64,000 nucleotides of DNA from Halorubrum californiense DSM 19288 (GCF_000336875.1 NZ_AOJK01000073.1:53410-117409), one strand, 5' to 3'. Counted from the first letter of the stretch, positions 31,971 through 40,980 are shown. The notes: generated from the letters alone by a model not told the origin. Made by a program: numbers and translations.

Positions 31971-32630
31971 ATGACCGACATTCCGCTCGAACACGTCCAC
32001 GTCGCGCCCGACGACGGGGCCGACAGCGAGCCCGCGCCCGCCGTCTTCGTCCTCCACGGCCGCGGCGCCGACGAGGAGGACCTGCTCCCTGTCGCGGCCG
32101 AACTGCCGGACGAACTCCACGTCGTCAGCCTTCGTGCGCCCGACCCGCTCCAGGGCGGGTACACGTGGTACGAACTCGACCTCTCGGCAGGTGGACTGGA
32201 GTCGAGTCAGCCCGACGCCGAGGACTTCCGGCGGAGCCTCGACCTGATCGTCGAGAGCGTCGACGCCGCGGTCGACGCCTACGGGCTCGACGCCGACCGG
32301 ATCGGGCTGCTCGGGTTCAGTCAGGGCGCGATCACGAGCCTCTCGCTGCTGCTGGAGGAGCCCGACCGCTACGCGTGGGTCGTCGCGCTCCACGGCTACC
32401 TCGCGGCGTCGTACGCATCCCTCGACCCGGACGGGATCGAGAGCAAGCCGGTCTTCGTCGGTGCGGGTGCCGGCGACCGGGTGATCCCCGAGTCGCGGAC
32501 GACGGCGGCCGTCGACCGACTCGAAGACGTCGGCGCAGACGTCGCGAGCGGGAGCTTCCCCGGGGGCCACGGCATCGGCCCGCAGGAGCTGGAAGCGGTC
32601 GTCGAGTTCGTCGCGGCGCGCGCGGTGTAG
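31971..32630 (+). CDS. Phospholipase/carboxylesterase family serine hydrolase
   Basis: 219 residues, alpha/beta hydrolase. LHGRGADEEDL is the oxyanion region, GFSQGAITSL holds the nucleophilic Ser, PVFVGAGAGDRVIP carries the acidic member and GGHGIGPQEL the catalytic His. No signal peptide, so cytoplasmic. Members hydrolyse short acyl esters or lysophospholipids. Start at ATG 31971. The upstream gap to dph2 (178 bases) would hold two divergent promoters. Confidence 0.9.
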   Translation: MTDIPLEHVHVAPDDGADSEPAPAVFVLHGRGADEEDLLPVAAELPDELHVVSLRAPDPLQGGYTWYELDLSAGGLESSQPDAEDFRRSLDLIVESVDAAVDAYGLDADRIGLLGFSQGAITSLSLLLEEPDRYAWVVALHGYLAASYASLDPDGIESKPVFVGAGAGDRVIPESRTTAAVDRLEDVGADVASGSFPGGHGIGPQELEAVVEFVAARAV

Positions 32631-32699
32631 CGGGCGCCGGAAACCGTTCTTGAGCCCCGGCTCCGGCAGGTTCAAACCGCTCGGCCACGATGTTCGGAC

Positions 32700-33074
32700 A
32701 TGAGCGTTGAACAGGTCTCCATCGAGGACCTCGGCCGAGAGCTCGGCGAGCGGATCGCCGAAACGCCGGAGTACGAGCGCTTCGAGGAGGCGAGAGCCGC
32801 GGTCCAGCGCGACGAGGACGTCCAAGAGCGGATCGACGAGTTCGAGCAGCTGCGCGCGGAGTTCATGCAGGCCCGACAGACCGGGCAGGCGACGAACGAC
32901 GGGCTCCAGCGCGTCCAAGAGGCCCAAGACGAACTCCACTCGATGCCGGTGATGAGCGAGTACCTCGACGCGCAAGACGAGCTCGAGGACACGCTCGAAG
33001 CGGTCAACGAGGCCATCTCCGAGCCCCTCGCCGTCGACTTCGGCGGCGAGGCCGGCGGCTGCTGTCAGGACTGA
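32700..33074 (+). CDS. YlbF/YmcA-family protein
   Basis: 124 residues, mostly helical. YERFEEARAAVQRDEDVQERIDEFEQLR and the downstream VMSEYLDAQDELEDTLEAVNEAIS match the YlbF fold (Com_YlbF). In Bacillus these proteins form an Fe-S complex with RNase Y partners; haloarchaeal ones are unstudied. The C-terminus ends GGEAGGCCQD, a paired Cys that could hold a metal or cluster. Stand-alone. Confidence 0.85.
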   Translation: MSVEQVSIEDLGRELGERIAETPEYERFEEARAAVQRDEDVQERIDEFEQLRAEFMQARQTGQATNDGLQRVQEAQDELHSMPVMSEYLDAQDELEDTLEAVNEAISEPLAVDFGGEAGGCCQD

Positions 33075-33140
33075 CGACGGCCCGAATCCGCCGTCGCGGC
33101 GAACCGGGCACCGAACCGCGAGCGTTTTTCGACCGACTCC

Positions 33141-33150
33141 TTATATCGGA
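33141..33150 (+). promoter_or_regulatory. TATA box of the MinD-like gene
   Basis: TTATATCGGA is centred about 25 bases before the GTG at 33169, supporting a leaderless message and the choice of GTG. Confidence 0.5.
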
Positions 33151-33168
33151 TCCCGACCCACGCCCGCC

Positions 33169-33888
33169 GTGATAGCCGTCGCCGGCGGCAAGGGCGGAAG
33201 CGGAAAGACGACGACCACCCTCGGGCTCGCCCGCGCGCTCTCGCGGCGCGGCGCGCCGGTGGTCGCGGCCGACGCCGACTGGGACCTCCCGAACCTCGCG
33301 CGGCTGGCCGCGGAGACGAACCCCGAATCCCCGACGGCGACCGGAGCCGAGGACTCGGTCCCTGCCGACCGTCACACCGACGGGACGGGCGCGCGGACCG
33401 TCCTCGACGCGGTCCGCGGGACGGAGCCGGTCCGTCCCGGTCGCTCGTCGCCGGCGGTGCTCGCGGGTCCCGACGCGCCGCGGTCGGTCGACGCGAGCGC
33501 GGCGCTCGACGCGCTCGACGGCGCGACGCCCGACGGTGCGCCGGTGTTGCTCGACAGCCCGGCGGGCGCGTCGCCGGACGTGGCCGCGCCCCTGCGGGCG
33601 GCGGACCGGGCGCTGATCACGACGCCGCTGCGGCGCGCAGCGCTCCGCGACGCCGCGAAGACGGCGGCGATCGCCCGCCGGCTGGACTGTCCGCCGGTCG
33701 GAGCGGTCGTGGTCGGCGAGACGAGCGTGCCGGATCGGGTGGCGACGCTGCTCGACTGTCCCGTTCTCGGCGCGATCCCCGACGGGGGGGCCGCTCCGCT
33801 GTCCGACCCGAGCGTCCGGAGCGCGTACGACGACCTCGCCGCGCGGTTGGGCGAGACCGCGGCGGCGAGCGGGTGGCAGATCGCGTGA
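33169..33888 (+). CDS. MinD/ParA-family P-loop ATPase
   Basis: 239 residues from GTG 33169, chosen because the P-loop follows at once: deviant Walker A GGKGGSGKT at 6-14 with the signature lysine. The second motif ADADWDLPNLARL and LLDSPAGASPDVAAPLRAAD follow, and the C-terminus lacks a clear membrane-targeting helix. Haloarchaeal MinD-like paralogues position cell poles, archaella or chemosensory arrays; which role applies here cannot be read. The KaiC-like gene at 33993 follows on the same strand, 104 bases on. Family assignment is certain. Confidence 0.88.
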   Translation: MIAVAGGKGGSGKTTTTLGLARALSRRGAPVVAADADWDLPNLARLAAETNPESPTATGAEDSVPADRHTDGTGARTVLDAVRGTEPVRPGRSSPAVLAGPDAPRSVDASAALDALDGATPDGAPVLLDSPAGASPDVAAPLRAADRALITTPLRRAALRDAAKTAAIARRLDCPPVGAVVVGETSVPDRVATLLDCPVLGAIPDGGAAPLSDPSVRSAYDDLAARLGETAAASGWQIA

Positions 33889-33992
33889 GGATCGCACCTA
33901 CCCGCGGCGCCGAAACGGTGGACGACGGCGTCGCGAGCGGCCGAGAGGGCCGCCATCGACAGACCCAAGCGTCCACGGGCGACAGCGATCGT

Positions 33993-34613
33993 ATGGAGAC
34001 GCTTCCGACTGGGATCTCGGTGCTGGACCGACAGTTCGGCGGAGGCCTCCCGAGCGGCAGCGTCGTCGTGGTGAAGGCGAACCCCGACAGTCAGTCCGAA
34101 CTCATTCTGAACCGGTTCGCCCGGGTCCGGCAGTGCCGCTACCTGACGACGGTCCGGTCCGCGGACGCGGTGGCGGCAGCGCTTAGCCGCGACGGCGACG
34201 AGGAGACGACCGTCGAGGCCGTCGAGGACGGCGGCGACTTCGACGAGGCGGCGTCGCTGACCGCCGACCTCCCCGAGGAGGGCACGCTGATCGTCGATTC
34301 CGTGGAGCCACTCGAGGAGAGCGCGTCCCCGACGGCGTACGCCGAGTTCCTCGACGGCGTGCGCTCCCGGGTGACCGACGCCGGCGGCGTCGCGGTACTC
34401 CACGCGCTCCGCGGCGGGGAGGACCCGCGGACGCGACGCGTCACGGAGCAGGTCGCGGACGTGGTGTTCGACCTGCGCACCACCGTCACCGGGACCGAGA
34501 TCGCGAACCGCCTCATAGTCTCCAAGTTCCGGGGCGGCGCCGCCCTCGAAGAGCCGCTGAAGCTGAAGCTCACCGACGAGGTCGCCGTCGACACGAGCCG
34601 CGACATCGCCTGA
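33993..34613 (+). CDS. KaiC/RAD55-like RecA-fold protein with altered P-loop
   Basis: 206 residues from ATG 33993 (METLPTGISVLDRQFGGGLPSGS). The opening is typical of KaiC/RAD55 ATPases (GISVLDRQFGGGLPxGS), but the Walker A lysine is missing: residues 29-36 read ANPDSQSE where GxxxxGKT is expected. The Walker-B-like LIVDSVEPL is present. It is likely a non-hydrolysing or signalling member. It follows the MinD-like gene on the same strand with a 104-base gap, suggesting joint action. The open frame extends upstream over the gap, but the conserved start is Met at 33993. Confidence 0.78.
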   Translation: METLPTGISVLDRQFGGGLPSGSVVVVKANPDSQSELILNRFARVRQCRYLTTVRSADAVAAALSRDGDEETTVEAVEDGGDFDEAASLTADLPEEGTLIVDSVEPLEESASPTAYAEFLDGVRSRVTDAGGVAVLHALRGGEDPRTRRVTEQVADVVFDLRTTVTGTEIANRLIVSKFRGGAALEEPLKLKLTDEVAVDTSRDIA

Positions 34614-34639
34614 GTCGGTCCTTCGTTCACGCACCGAGC

Positions 34640-34900
34640 CTACAGCACGGCGGAGGCGCCGAGGACGACGACGCCGACGACGGCCGCCGCGACCGCCCAG
34701 TTCCGCGCGGTGTCGAACGATCCGTACGGCCCGCCCTTCCGCGAGAAGAGGTACAGTGCGTACACGGCGAGCGGCGCGAGCGTCGGGAGCGTGGCGACCG
34801 AGACGACGCCGGTGAGACTCGACAGCAGCGCGATCGCGACCGTCGCCGCGCCCGCGATCCCGGCGACGAGCGCGTCCTCGCGTGCCCGTTCGATCTCCAT
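34640..34900 (-). CDS. Small membrane protein (three helices)
   Basis: 86 residues from ATG 34900 (MEIERAREDALVAG). Three hydrophobic stretches: IAGAATVAIALLSSLTGVV, LPTLAPLAVYALYLF and WAVAAAVVGVVVLGASAVL, with a conserved RKGGPYGSFDTARNW loop. No known family. Convergent with the KaiC-like gene. Confidence 0.65.
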   Translation of the reverse strand: MEIERAREDALVAGIAGAATVAIALLSSLTGVVSVATLPTLAPLAVYALYLFSRKGGPYGSFDTARNWAVAAAVVGVVVLGASAVL

Positions 34901-35009
34901 ACCCGGTGTGGGCGCATCGGCGGGCAAAAGGGATTCGTTCGGCCGTCGGAGCGGTCGCTCGTCGGGAGATAAAAACGGCAGAACCGGGAACCGAGAGAAG
35001 CGGGGTCGA

Positions 35010-35945
35010 CTACTCCTCGTCGATCTCGTCGACGATCTCGTCGGCGTCGACGTCGACGTCTTCGAGCGCCTCCTCGATGTCGACGTCGCCCGCGCCGGCG
35101 CCGCCCATGCCGCCCATCATGCCGCCGAGACCGCCCATGCCGCCGCCCTCGATGACCTCCTCGATCACGACGCGGTCGAGATCGAGACGGTCCATGAGGT
35201 CCTGCGCGATCTGCTGTTTCTGGAACATCCACTGCTGGTTCATCTGCATCGCCTGCGTCGCCGTGACGTAGAGGACGTCCTTCTCGACCTCCTCGGTCTC
35301 GACGGACTCCTCGCCGTCGTCGTCCTCGGTGACGGTCTCCTCCTCCTCGGTGACCGTCTCGATGCGGACCTCCGGCGCCTCCTGGAGGTACATCCCGAGC
35401 ATGCCCGACGCCTGCTCCTCGCGGTCGTCGATGGCTTCGAGGATCTCGTACTCGTACTCGAGGTCCTCGCCGGCCAGCGGGTGGTTGAAGTCGACGCGGG
35501 CGCGGCCGCCGATGATCGTCTCGAGGTGGCCCTGCTGGTTGTCGATCTGGACCTGCGCGCCGGGGTAGCGCTCGTCTTCGGGGATCTTGTCGGCCTTGAC
35601 TGTCTCGACCTCGTCGGGGTCGTACTCGCCGAAGGCGTCCTCGGCGGGGACGTCGACCGTGCCCTCGTCGCCGACGGCGCCGCCGACGAACGCCTCCTCG
35701 ACGGAGGGGAACACGTGGCCGGCGCCGAGCGCGATGATGCGGGGCTCGAACTCGTACTCGTCGGTGTCGATCTCGGCGTCCTCGGCCGTCTCCTTGTCCG
35801 TCGTGTCGATGACGCGGTCGTCGTCGGCCGTTCGGATCGTGTACGCGACGCGGACGAAGTCGCCGTCTTCGAGTCCGCCGGCGTCAGTCTCGGTCTCGGT
35901 CTCCTCGGCCTCGGCGGCCGCGTCCGCTTGCTCCTGATCGCTCAT
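35010..35945 (-). CDS. FKBP-type (SlyD-like) peptidyl-prolyl cis-trans isomerase
   Basis: 311 residues. After an acidic N-terminus, DGDFVRVAYTIRTADDDRVID starts the FKBP domain, with PSVEEAFVGGAVGDEGTVDVPAEDAFGEYDP, where the insert-in-flap sub-domain sits, and RVDFNHPLAGEDLEYEYEIL closing it. The C-terminal part is extended, with a Gly/Met-rich patch (GGGMGGLGGMMGGMGG) and an acidic end. Chaperone/foldase of the cytoplasm. Archaeal long FKBPs carry such an extension. Transcribed alone. Confidence 0.92.
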   Translation of the reverse strand: MSDQEQADAAAEAEETETETDAGGLEDGDFVRVAYTIRTADDDRVIDTTDKETAEDAEIDTDEYEFEPRIIALGAGHVFPSVEEAFVGGAVGDEGTVDVPAEDAFGEYDPDEVETVKADKIPEDERYPGAQVQIDNQQGHLETIIGGRARVDFNHPLAGEDLEYEYEILEAIDDREEQASGMLGMYLQEAPEVRIETVTEEEETVTEDDDGEESVETEEVEKDVLYVTATQAMQMNQQWMFQKQQIAQDLMDRLDLDRVVIEEVIEGGGMGGLGGMMGGMGGAGAGDVDIEEALEDVDVDADEIVDEIDEE

Positions 35946-36121
35946 ACCTGAAGGTCTCCTGTTACACCCTTAAGAAGCACGGTTCGGGCCGAAGCCAGCC
36001 GACGAGCGGGCGATAGCGGCGGTTCAGCGGCCGACGCGCCGGCGCACGGGCCGCGGGGGCTCGTCGCGGAACTCCGCTGAGTCCCGCGCCGCTTATGAAC
36101 GCCCCGGTCGCATCCCCGGGC

Positions 36122-36724
36122 ATGTACGAGGTCGAGATCAAGGTCCCGGCCGAGTTGGACGCGACGCGGGAGCGCCTCCGCGAGGCCGGCGCCGAGCGCG
36201 TCGCCGCCAAGCGACAGCGCGACACCTACTACGACGCGCCGCACCGCGAGTTCGCCGAGACCGACGAGGCGCTCCGGATCCGACGCGAGACGCCGCTGTC
36301 GGACGGCGACGGGTCAGGAGAGGGAGACCGCGACGGGTCGGCGGAAGGGGGCGCCGACCCCGCGGCGACGGTCACCTACAAGGGCCCGCTCCTCGACGAG
36401 GCCTCGAAGACCCGCGCCGAACACGAGACGGGCGTCGACGACGGCGAGGCGCTCGCCGCAGTGCTGTCCGGGCTCGGCTTCGAGCCGGCCGCGACGGTGG
36501 AGAAGAAGCGCGATTTCTGGGCGTACGACGGCTTCACGGTGACGCTCGACGCCGTCGCCGGGCTCGACGAGTACGTCGAAATCGAGCGCGCCGTCGAGTC
36601 GGAAGGCGAGGTCGACGCGACCCGCGAGGCGGCGATCGAGGCGCTCGACCGACTCGGCCTCGACGCCGGCGATCAGGTGCGGACCTCGTACCTCGGGCTG
36701 CTGCTCGCCGACGAGGACGACTGA
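36122..36724 (+). CDS. CYTH-domain protein (class IV adenylate cyclase type)
   Basis: 200 residues from ATG 36122 (MYEVEIKVPAELD), chosen because the ExExK motif of CYTH proteins opens the domain here; the frame extends 27 bases upstream. Further charged strands (RRETPL, TVTYKGPL, KRDFWAYDGFTVTLD, YVEIER) line the triphosphate tunnel. A Gly/Asp-rich insert after residue 60 is a halophile loop. CyaB-like proteins either make cAMP or hydrolyse triphosphates (thiamine-TP, tripolyphosphate); which one is not decidable. Convergent with MaoC, 5 bases apart. Confidence 0.85.
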   Translation: MYEVEIKVPAELDATRERLREAGAERVAAKRQRDTYYDAPHREFAETDEALRIRRETPLSDGDGSGEGDRDGSAEGGADPAATVTYKGPLLDEASKTRAEHETGVDDGEALAAVLSGLGFEPAATVEKKRDFWAYDGFTVTLDAVAGLDEYVEIERAVESEGEVDATREAAIEALDRLGLDAGDQVRTSYLGLLLADEDD

Positions 36725-36729
36725 CGGCC

Positions 36730-37206
36730 TCAGTCGCTCTCGTCACCCTCCGGCCGCTTCTCGGAGAGGACGGTGCGCTCGAACTCGCAGACGAGGACGT
36801 CGTCGTCCCCGTCGACGACCTTGAACGCCTCCACGCGCATGGTGACGACGCCGCGCTCGCCGTCGCTCGTCTCGCGCTTGTCGGTCACCGTCGACCGCGC
36901 GCGGATCGTATCGCCGTGGAACACCGGGTTCGGGTGTTCGACCCCGTCGTACGAGAGGTTCGCGACGATGGTCCCGTCGGTCGTCTCGGGGATCGAGACC
37001 CCGACCGCGAGCGACATGGTGTACAGCCCGTTCACCAGTCGCTCGCCGAACTGGGTCTCCCCGGCGAGGTCGGCGTCGAGGTGGAGCGGCTGCTGGTTCA
37101 TCGTCATGTCGCAGAAGCGCTGGTTATCGGCCTCGCTGATCGTCCGGCGCTTCGCGTGGTCGATCGTCTCGCCGACCTCGAACTCCTCGTAGTACAGTCC
37201 GGGCAT
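36730..37206 (-). CDS. MaoC-family enoyl-CoA hydratase-like protein
   Basis: 158 residues, single hot-dog domain. FEVGETIDHAKRRTISEADNQRFCDMTMNQQPLHLD, where the Asp and the later His of NQQPLHLD are the hydratase catalytic pair, and GERLVNGLYTMSLAVGVSIPET follow, as in MaoC dehydratases. It is divergent from citE-like at 37291 with an 84-base shared promoter region, a pairing common in haloarchaea. It could hydrate mesaconyl-CoA, crotonyl-CoA or a related acid. Substrate unproven. Confidence 0.87.
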   Translation of the reverse strand: MPGLYYEEFEVGETIDHAKRRTISEADNQRFCDMTMNQQPLHLDADLAGETQFGERLVNGLYTMSLAVGVSIPETTDGTIVANLSYDGVEHPNPVFHGDTIRARSTVTDKRETSDGERGVVTMRVEAFKVVDGDDDVLVCEFERTVLSEKRPEGDESD

Positions 37207-37290
37207 GGCCCGTCCGTCGCCCGGCGCCGTGAAATCGGTACCGCTCTCGGGGCCGGCGGATTTTAGCCGCCCGCCCGCGGAGCCGGATAC

Positions 37291-38151
37291 ATGCCACGCC
37301 GAAGTCTACTGTTCTCGCCCGGCGACAGTCCTGACCTCATGCGGAAGGCGCCCGGCGCCGGCGCCGACGTGATCTGTTTCGACCTCGAAGACGCCGTCGC
37401 CCCCGGGCGGAAGGACGAGGCGAGGGCGGCGGTTCGCGAGGTGCTGGCGGGTCCCGACTTCGACCCGGACGCGGAGGTCTGCGTCCGGCTGACCGCCGAG
37501 TCGCCCGCGGCCGACCTCGACGGCGTGTTGGGGAGCGACGCCAACGGGAGCGACGACATCCGCCTCGACGCGGTGATGCTCCCGAAGGTGGAGGCGGCCG
37601 ACCGGGTCGAGCGCGTCGCCGAACTGTGCGCCGAGCGCGGGCGCGACGCGGCCGTGTTCGCGCTCGTCGAGACCGCGGCGGGGGTCCTCTCGGCCCGGGA
37701 GATAGCGGCCGCGGACGCGACCGACGCCCTCGTGTTCGGCGCGGAGGACCTCGCCGCCGACGTGGGTGCGACCCGGACCGACGAGGGGACGGAAGTGCTG
37801 TACGCCCGCGAACACGTCGTCCTCGCGGCGAGCGCGGCCGACGTCGACGCGGTCGACACCGTGTACACTGACTTCTCCGACGAGGACGGGCTCCGAGAGG
37901 ACGTGGCGTTCGCACGCCGGCTCGGCTACGACGGGAAGCTCGCGATCCACCCGGCGCAGGTGGCGCCGATCACCGAGGCGTTCACCCCGGACCCGGAAGA
38001 GGTCGAGTGGGCCGCGGCCGTCCTCGACGCGCGCGACGAGGCGGAGCGCGAGGGGCGCGCCGTCTTCCAGGTCGACGGCGAGATGATCGACGCGCCGCTG
38101 ATCGCGCAGGCGGAGCGCATCCTCGACCGAGCGCCCGACGGCGACCGGTGA
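37291..38151 (+). CDS. CitE/HpcH-family CoA-ester lyase
   Basis: 286 residues. RRSLLFSPGDSPDLMRKAPGAGADVICFDLEDAVAP starts the TIM barrel; VMLPKVEAADRVERVA, ALVETAAGVLSAREI with the metal-binding Glu, and FGAEDLAADVG with Glu/Asp follow, and DGKLAIHPAQVAPI near the end. The family covers malyl-CoA, beta-methylmalyl-CoA and citramalyl-CoA lyases and malyl-CoA thioesterase. Haloarchaeal CitE proteins work in the methylaspartate cycle, but the exact reaction here is not shown. It is followed 67 bases later by glutamate dehydrogenase on the same strand and is divergent from a MaoC hydratase. Confidence 0.85.
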   Translation: MPRRSLLFSPGDSPDLMRKAPGAGADVICFDLEDAVAPGRKDEARAAVREVLAGPDFDPDAEVCVRLTAESPAADLDGVLGSDANGSDDIRLDAVMLPKVEAADRVERVAELCAERGRDAAVFALVETAAGVLSAREIAAADATDALVFGAEDLAADVGATRTDEGTEVLYAREHVVLAASAADVDAVDTVYTDFSDEDGLREDVAFARRLGYDGKLAIHPAQVAPITEAFTPDPEEVEWAAAVLDARDEAEREGRAVFQVDGEMIDAPLIAQAERILDRAPDGDR

Positions 38152-38218
38152 GGCCGGTGGACGCGGCCACTATGGGGCCGTCCGTCACAGTTAACCACCG
38201 GCCACCAGAGGTGGAAGT

Positions 38219-39472
38219 ATGTCTTCTGAGGCGAACCCGTTCGAGAGTCTGCGAGAGCAGGTGGACGACGCCGCGGCGGTCGTCGACGCCGACTCGGGCG
38301 TCATCGAGCGGCTGAAGAAGCCGGAGCGAGTGCTGGAGACGAACCTGACGTTCGAGCGCGACGACGGGTCGCTGGAGACCGTCCGCGCGTACCGCTCGCA
38401 GTTCAACGGCGACCGGGGGCCGTACAAGGGCGGGATCCGCTATCACCCGGGCGTCACCCGCGACGAGGTGAAGGCGCTGTCCGGGTGGATGGCGTACAAG
38501 TGCGCCGTCGTCGACGTCCCGTACGGCGGCGGGAAGGGAGGAATCGCGATCGACCCGGCCGACTACTCCGAATCCGAACTGGAGCGGCTCACCCGCGCGT
38601 TCGCGACCGAACTCCGCCCGCTGATCGGCGAGGACCGAGACATCCCCGCGCCGGACGTCAACACCGGCCAGCGGGAGATGAACTGGATCAAAGACACCTA
38701 CGAGACGCTGGAGAACACCACCGCACCCGGCGTCATCACGGGGAAGGCTCTCGACTCCGGCGGCAGCGAGGGTCGCGTCGAGGCGACCGGTCGCTCCGTG
38801 GCGCTGTCGGCCCGCGAGGCGTTCGACTGGCTCGACCGCGACCTCGCGGGCGCGACGGTCGCCGTCCAAGGGTACGGCAACGCCGGGTCGATCGCCGCCG
38901 CGCTGCTCGACGACCTCGGGGCGAGCGTGGTCGCGGTGTCCGACTCCTCGGGCGGCGTCCACGACCCCGACGGCCTCGACCCGCGCGACGTGAAATCGCA
39001 CAAGGCCGAGACCGGGTCGGTGAGCGGCTACGCCGGCACCGACGCGCTCACGAACGACGAACTGCTCACGCTCGACGTCGACTGTCTCGTGCCGGCCGCG
39101 CTGGAGAACGCGGTGGACGCCGACCTCGCGGCGGACGTCGGTGCCGACCTGATCGTCGAGGCCGCGAACGGTCCGCTCACGCCCGACGCCGACGACGTGC
39201 TCGCCGAGCGTGACGTCCACGTCGTTCCCGACATCCTCGCGAACGCTGGCGGCGTCACCGTCTCGTACTTCGAGTGGGTCCAGAACCGCCAGCGGTTCAG
39301 CTGGACCGAGGAGCGCGTCAACGAGGAGCTGGAACGGGTGATCACGGACGCGTTCGACACGCTCGTCGACACCTACGAGTCGAACGAGGTCCCCAACCTC
39401 CGCACCGCCGCGTACGTCGTCGGCACCGGTCGGATCGTGGACGCGTACGATCAGGCCGGTAACTGGCCGTAG
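38219..39472 (+). CDS. gdhB: Glu/Leu/Phe/Val dehydrogenase (glutamate dehydrogenase)
   Basis: 417 residues. Interconverts glutamate and 2-oxoglutarate plus ammonia with NAD(P). The family signature [13 protein letters not shown] is near 64, the catalytic region [21 protein letters not shown] carries the active-site Lys, and the dinucleotide motif [12 protein letters not shown] is near 222. [21 protein letters not shown] closes the fold. Close in length to haloarchaeal GdhB (about 415-435). It may be co-transcribed with citE upstream. Confidence 0.95.
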   Translation: MSSEANPFESLREQVDDAAAVVDADSGVIERLKKPERVLETNLTFERDDGSLETVRAYRSQFNGDRGPYKGGIRYHPGVTRDEVKALSGWMAYKCAVVDVPYGGGKGGIAIDPADYSESELERLTRAFATELRPLIGEDRDIPAPDVNTGQREMNWIKDTYETLENTTAPGVITGKALDSGGSEGRVEATGRSVALSAREAFDWLDRDLAGATVAVQGYGNAGSIAAALLDDLGASVVAVSDSSGGVHDPDGLDPRDVKSHKAETGSVSGYAGTDALTNDELLTLDVDCLVPAALENAVDADLAADVGADLIVEAANGPLTPDADDVLAERDVHVVPDILANAGGVTVSYFEWVQNRQRFSWTEERVNEELERVITDAFDTLVDTYESNEVPNLRTAAYVVGTGRIVDAYDQAGNWP

Positions 39473-39508
39473 CGGACCGTTTCAGCCGATTCAAGGATCG
39501 ACGCCGAA

Positions 39509-40222
39509 CTACTCCAGCCGCGCGTCGCGGATCTCGACGTGCCCGCGGTCGCCCTCCCACACCGCGTCGTACGTCAGGTCGATGCGCCGGCCCATGTGCG
39601 GCCCGTCGACGACGTACGTCTCGAACTCGCCGCCCTCGCCGAGCGGGTGAACGCCGTACTCCTCGCGGAGCGCGAGCAGGTCGTCGAGCGCCTCCGCGTC
39701 GTACCGCCGCCCGAGCCACGACTCGTCGAGCCCGTACGCCGCCACCTGAACGATCCGGATCTCGAAGCCCGCGTCGAACATCGCCTCGGCGAGTTCGACC
39801 GGGTCCCGCTGCCACAGCGGTGCGAAGAGGTCGATCTCGAGCCGGTCGCACATCGCCTGAATCCGGCTCGTCTGGAACTCGCTCTCGACGGCGCCGGCCG
39901 TGACGCCCGCGAGGTCGACATCGTCCGCCGCGGCTATCTCCCGCAGCGCGGCCTCCATCGGCTCCAGTTCGGCGTCGCCCTGCGCGCCCGCGTCGTCGAC
40001 GTCGTCCGCGCCGAAGTCGTCGGGCGACACCTCGACGAGTTCGATCCCGACGCTCTCGGCCGCGAGCGCGGCCAGCTCCGTCGCCGGCGTGTGGTACATG
40101 TACGAGTCGCCGGCGGGGTGGACGGTCAGCAGTCGCGAGACGTCGAGCCCCTCCTCGAGGGCGCGGTACAGCGCCCACGAGGAGTCTTTCCCGCCCGAGA
40201 AGAGGCTCACCCAGTTGCTCAT
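39509..40222 (-). CDS. dph6: Diphthine-ammonia ligase (Dph6)
   Basis: 237 residues, PP-loop ATPase. The pyrophosphatase loop SGGKDSS begins at residue 9, followed by YMYHTPATELAALAAESVGI. It ends with WLGRRYDAEALDDL and GGEFETYVVDGPHMG, the highly conserved C-terminal signature. It catalyses the last, ATP-dependent amidation of diphthine on elongation factor 2. The other archaeal gene, dph2, is at 30749-31792. Convergent with gdhB. Confidence 0.93.
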   Translation of the reverse strand: MSNWVSLFSGGKDSSWALYRALEEGLDVSRLLTVHPAGDSYMYHTPATELAALAAESVGIELVEVSPDDFGADDVDDAGAQGDAELEPMEAALREIAAADDVDLAGVTAGAVESEFQTSRIQAMCDRLEIDLFAPLWQRDPVELAEAMFDAGFEIRIVQVAAYGLDESWLGRRYDAEALDDLLALREEYGVHPLGEGGEFETYVVDGPHMGRRIDLTYDAVWEGDRGHVEIRDARLE

Positions 40223-40351
40223 GAGCGGGAGAGGGAGTCGCGCGGATAAAGGGTCGGCGGTCGGCCCGCGGCGGCCGTGTTCGGCGGAGTACGCACCGGC
40301 GGGGCCGCGTACCGCGTGCGACGCGAGGTCGGACGCGACGAGCGCGCCGCC

Positions 40352-40921
40352 TCAGTCCGAGATGAACTCGTTGTCGCGCCAGTTGACGCCGCCGTCGCCC
40401 TCGCCGGCGCCCTGTGGGCTCTCGACGACCTCGATGCTGGCCGGACGCGGCTCGCCCTCGACGATCCGCGTCGCCTCGAGCTCGTCGTCCTCTTCGGTGA
40501 TCGCGGTCAGCGTCCCCTTCTCGGAGAGCGTCGCGATCTTACGGAGGACGCGGAACATCGGGTACTGGAGCGCGGAGTTCTGGAGAACGGTCTCGCGGTC
40601 GCCCTTGAAGCAGGCGAACTCGACCAGCTCGGAGGGGATCTCCTCTTCCTCGTCGTCCATCCACTGCGGGCCGCCGGCGCGGGGTGGCTCTTCTTCCCAG
40701 ACGCGGGTCTCCGTGACCGACGCCTTCAGCTGCGCCGTGGGCGTGTACTTGCTGATCGACTCGTCGTCGGACAGGGCCTTGATGATGAGTGTGTTGTTTC
40801 GACGCGTGATGTCGATGTCGTCGATCTCCTGCGGTAGATCGGGATCTTCGTCGAAGTACGTCTCTACGTCTTCGAGTGGCAGTTCGAGCGTCGAATGAAG
40901 TCGGAACACGCGGCCTGTCAT
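40352..40921 (-). CDS. Conserved haloarchaeal protein (DUF7110-like)
   Basis: 189 residues, MTGRVFRLHSTLELPLEDVETYF at the start and acidic throughout. Pattern suggests alternating strands and helices (DIDITRRNNTLIIKALSDDESI; ALQYPMFRVLRKIATLSEKGTLTAI). The segment WEEEPPRAGGPQWMDDEEEEIP is a low-complexity loop. Probably a haloarchaea-wide family of unknown function (DUF7110 from memory). A strong promoter with a palindromic site precedes it (see 40981-41015), so expression appears regulated. Confidence 0.7.
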   Translation of the reverse strand: MTGRVFRLHSTLELPLEDVETYFDEDPDLPQEIDDIDITRRNNTLIIKALSDDESISKYTPTAQLKASVTETRVWEEEPPRAGGPQWMDDEEEEIPSELVEFACFKGDRETVLQNSALQYPMFRVLRKIATLSEKGTLTAITEEDDELEATRIVEGEPRPASIEVVESPQGAGEGDGGVNWRDNEFISD

Positions 40922-40980
40922 TGTTTGTGGAATGCGGTGGGGTCGAACCGGTGGTCACGGCGGCAGCGGCGACTGCTGCA

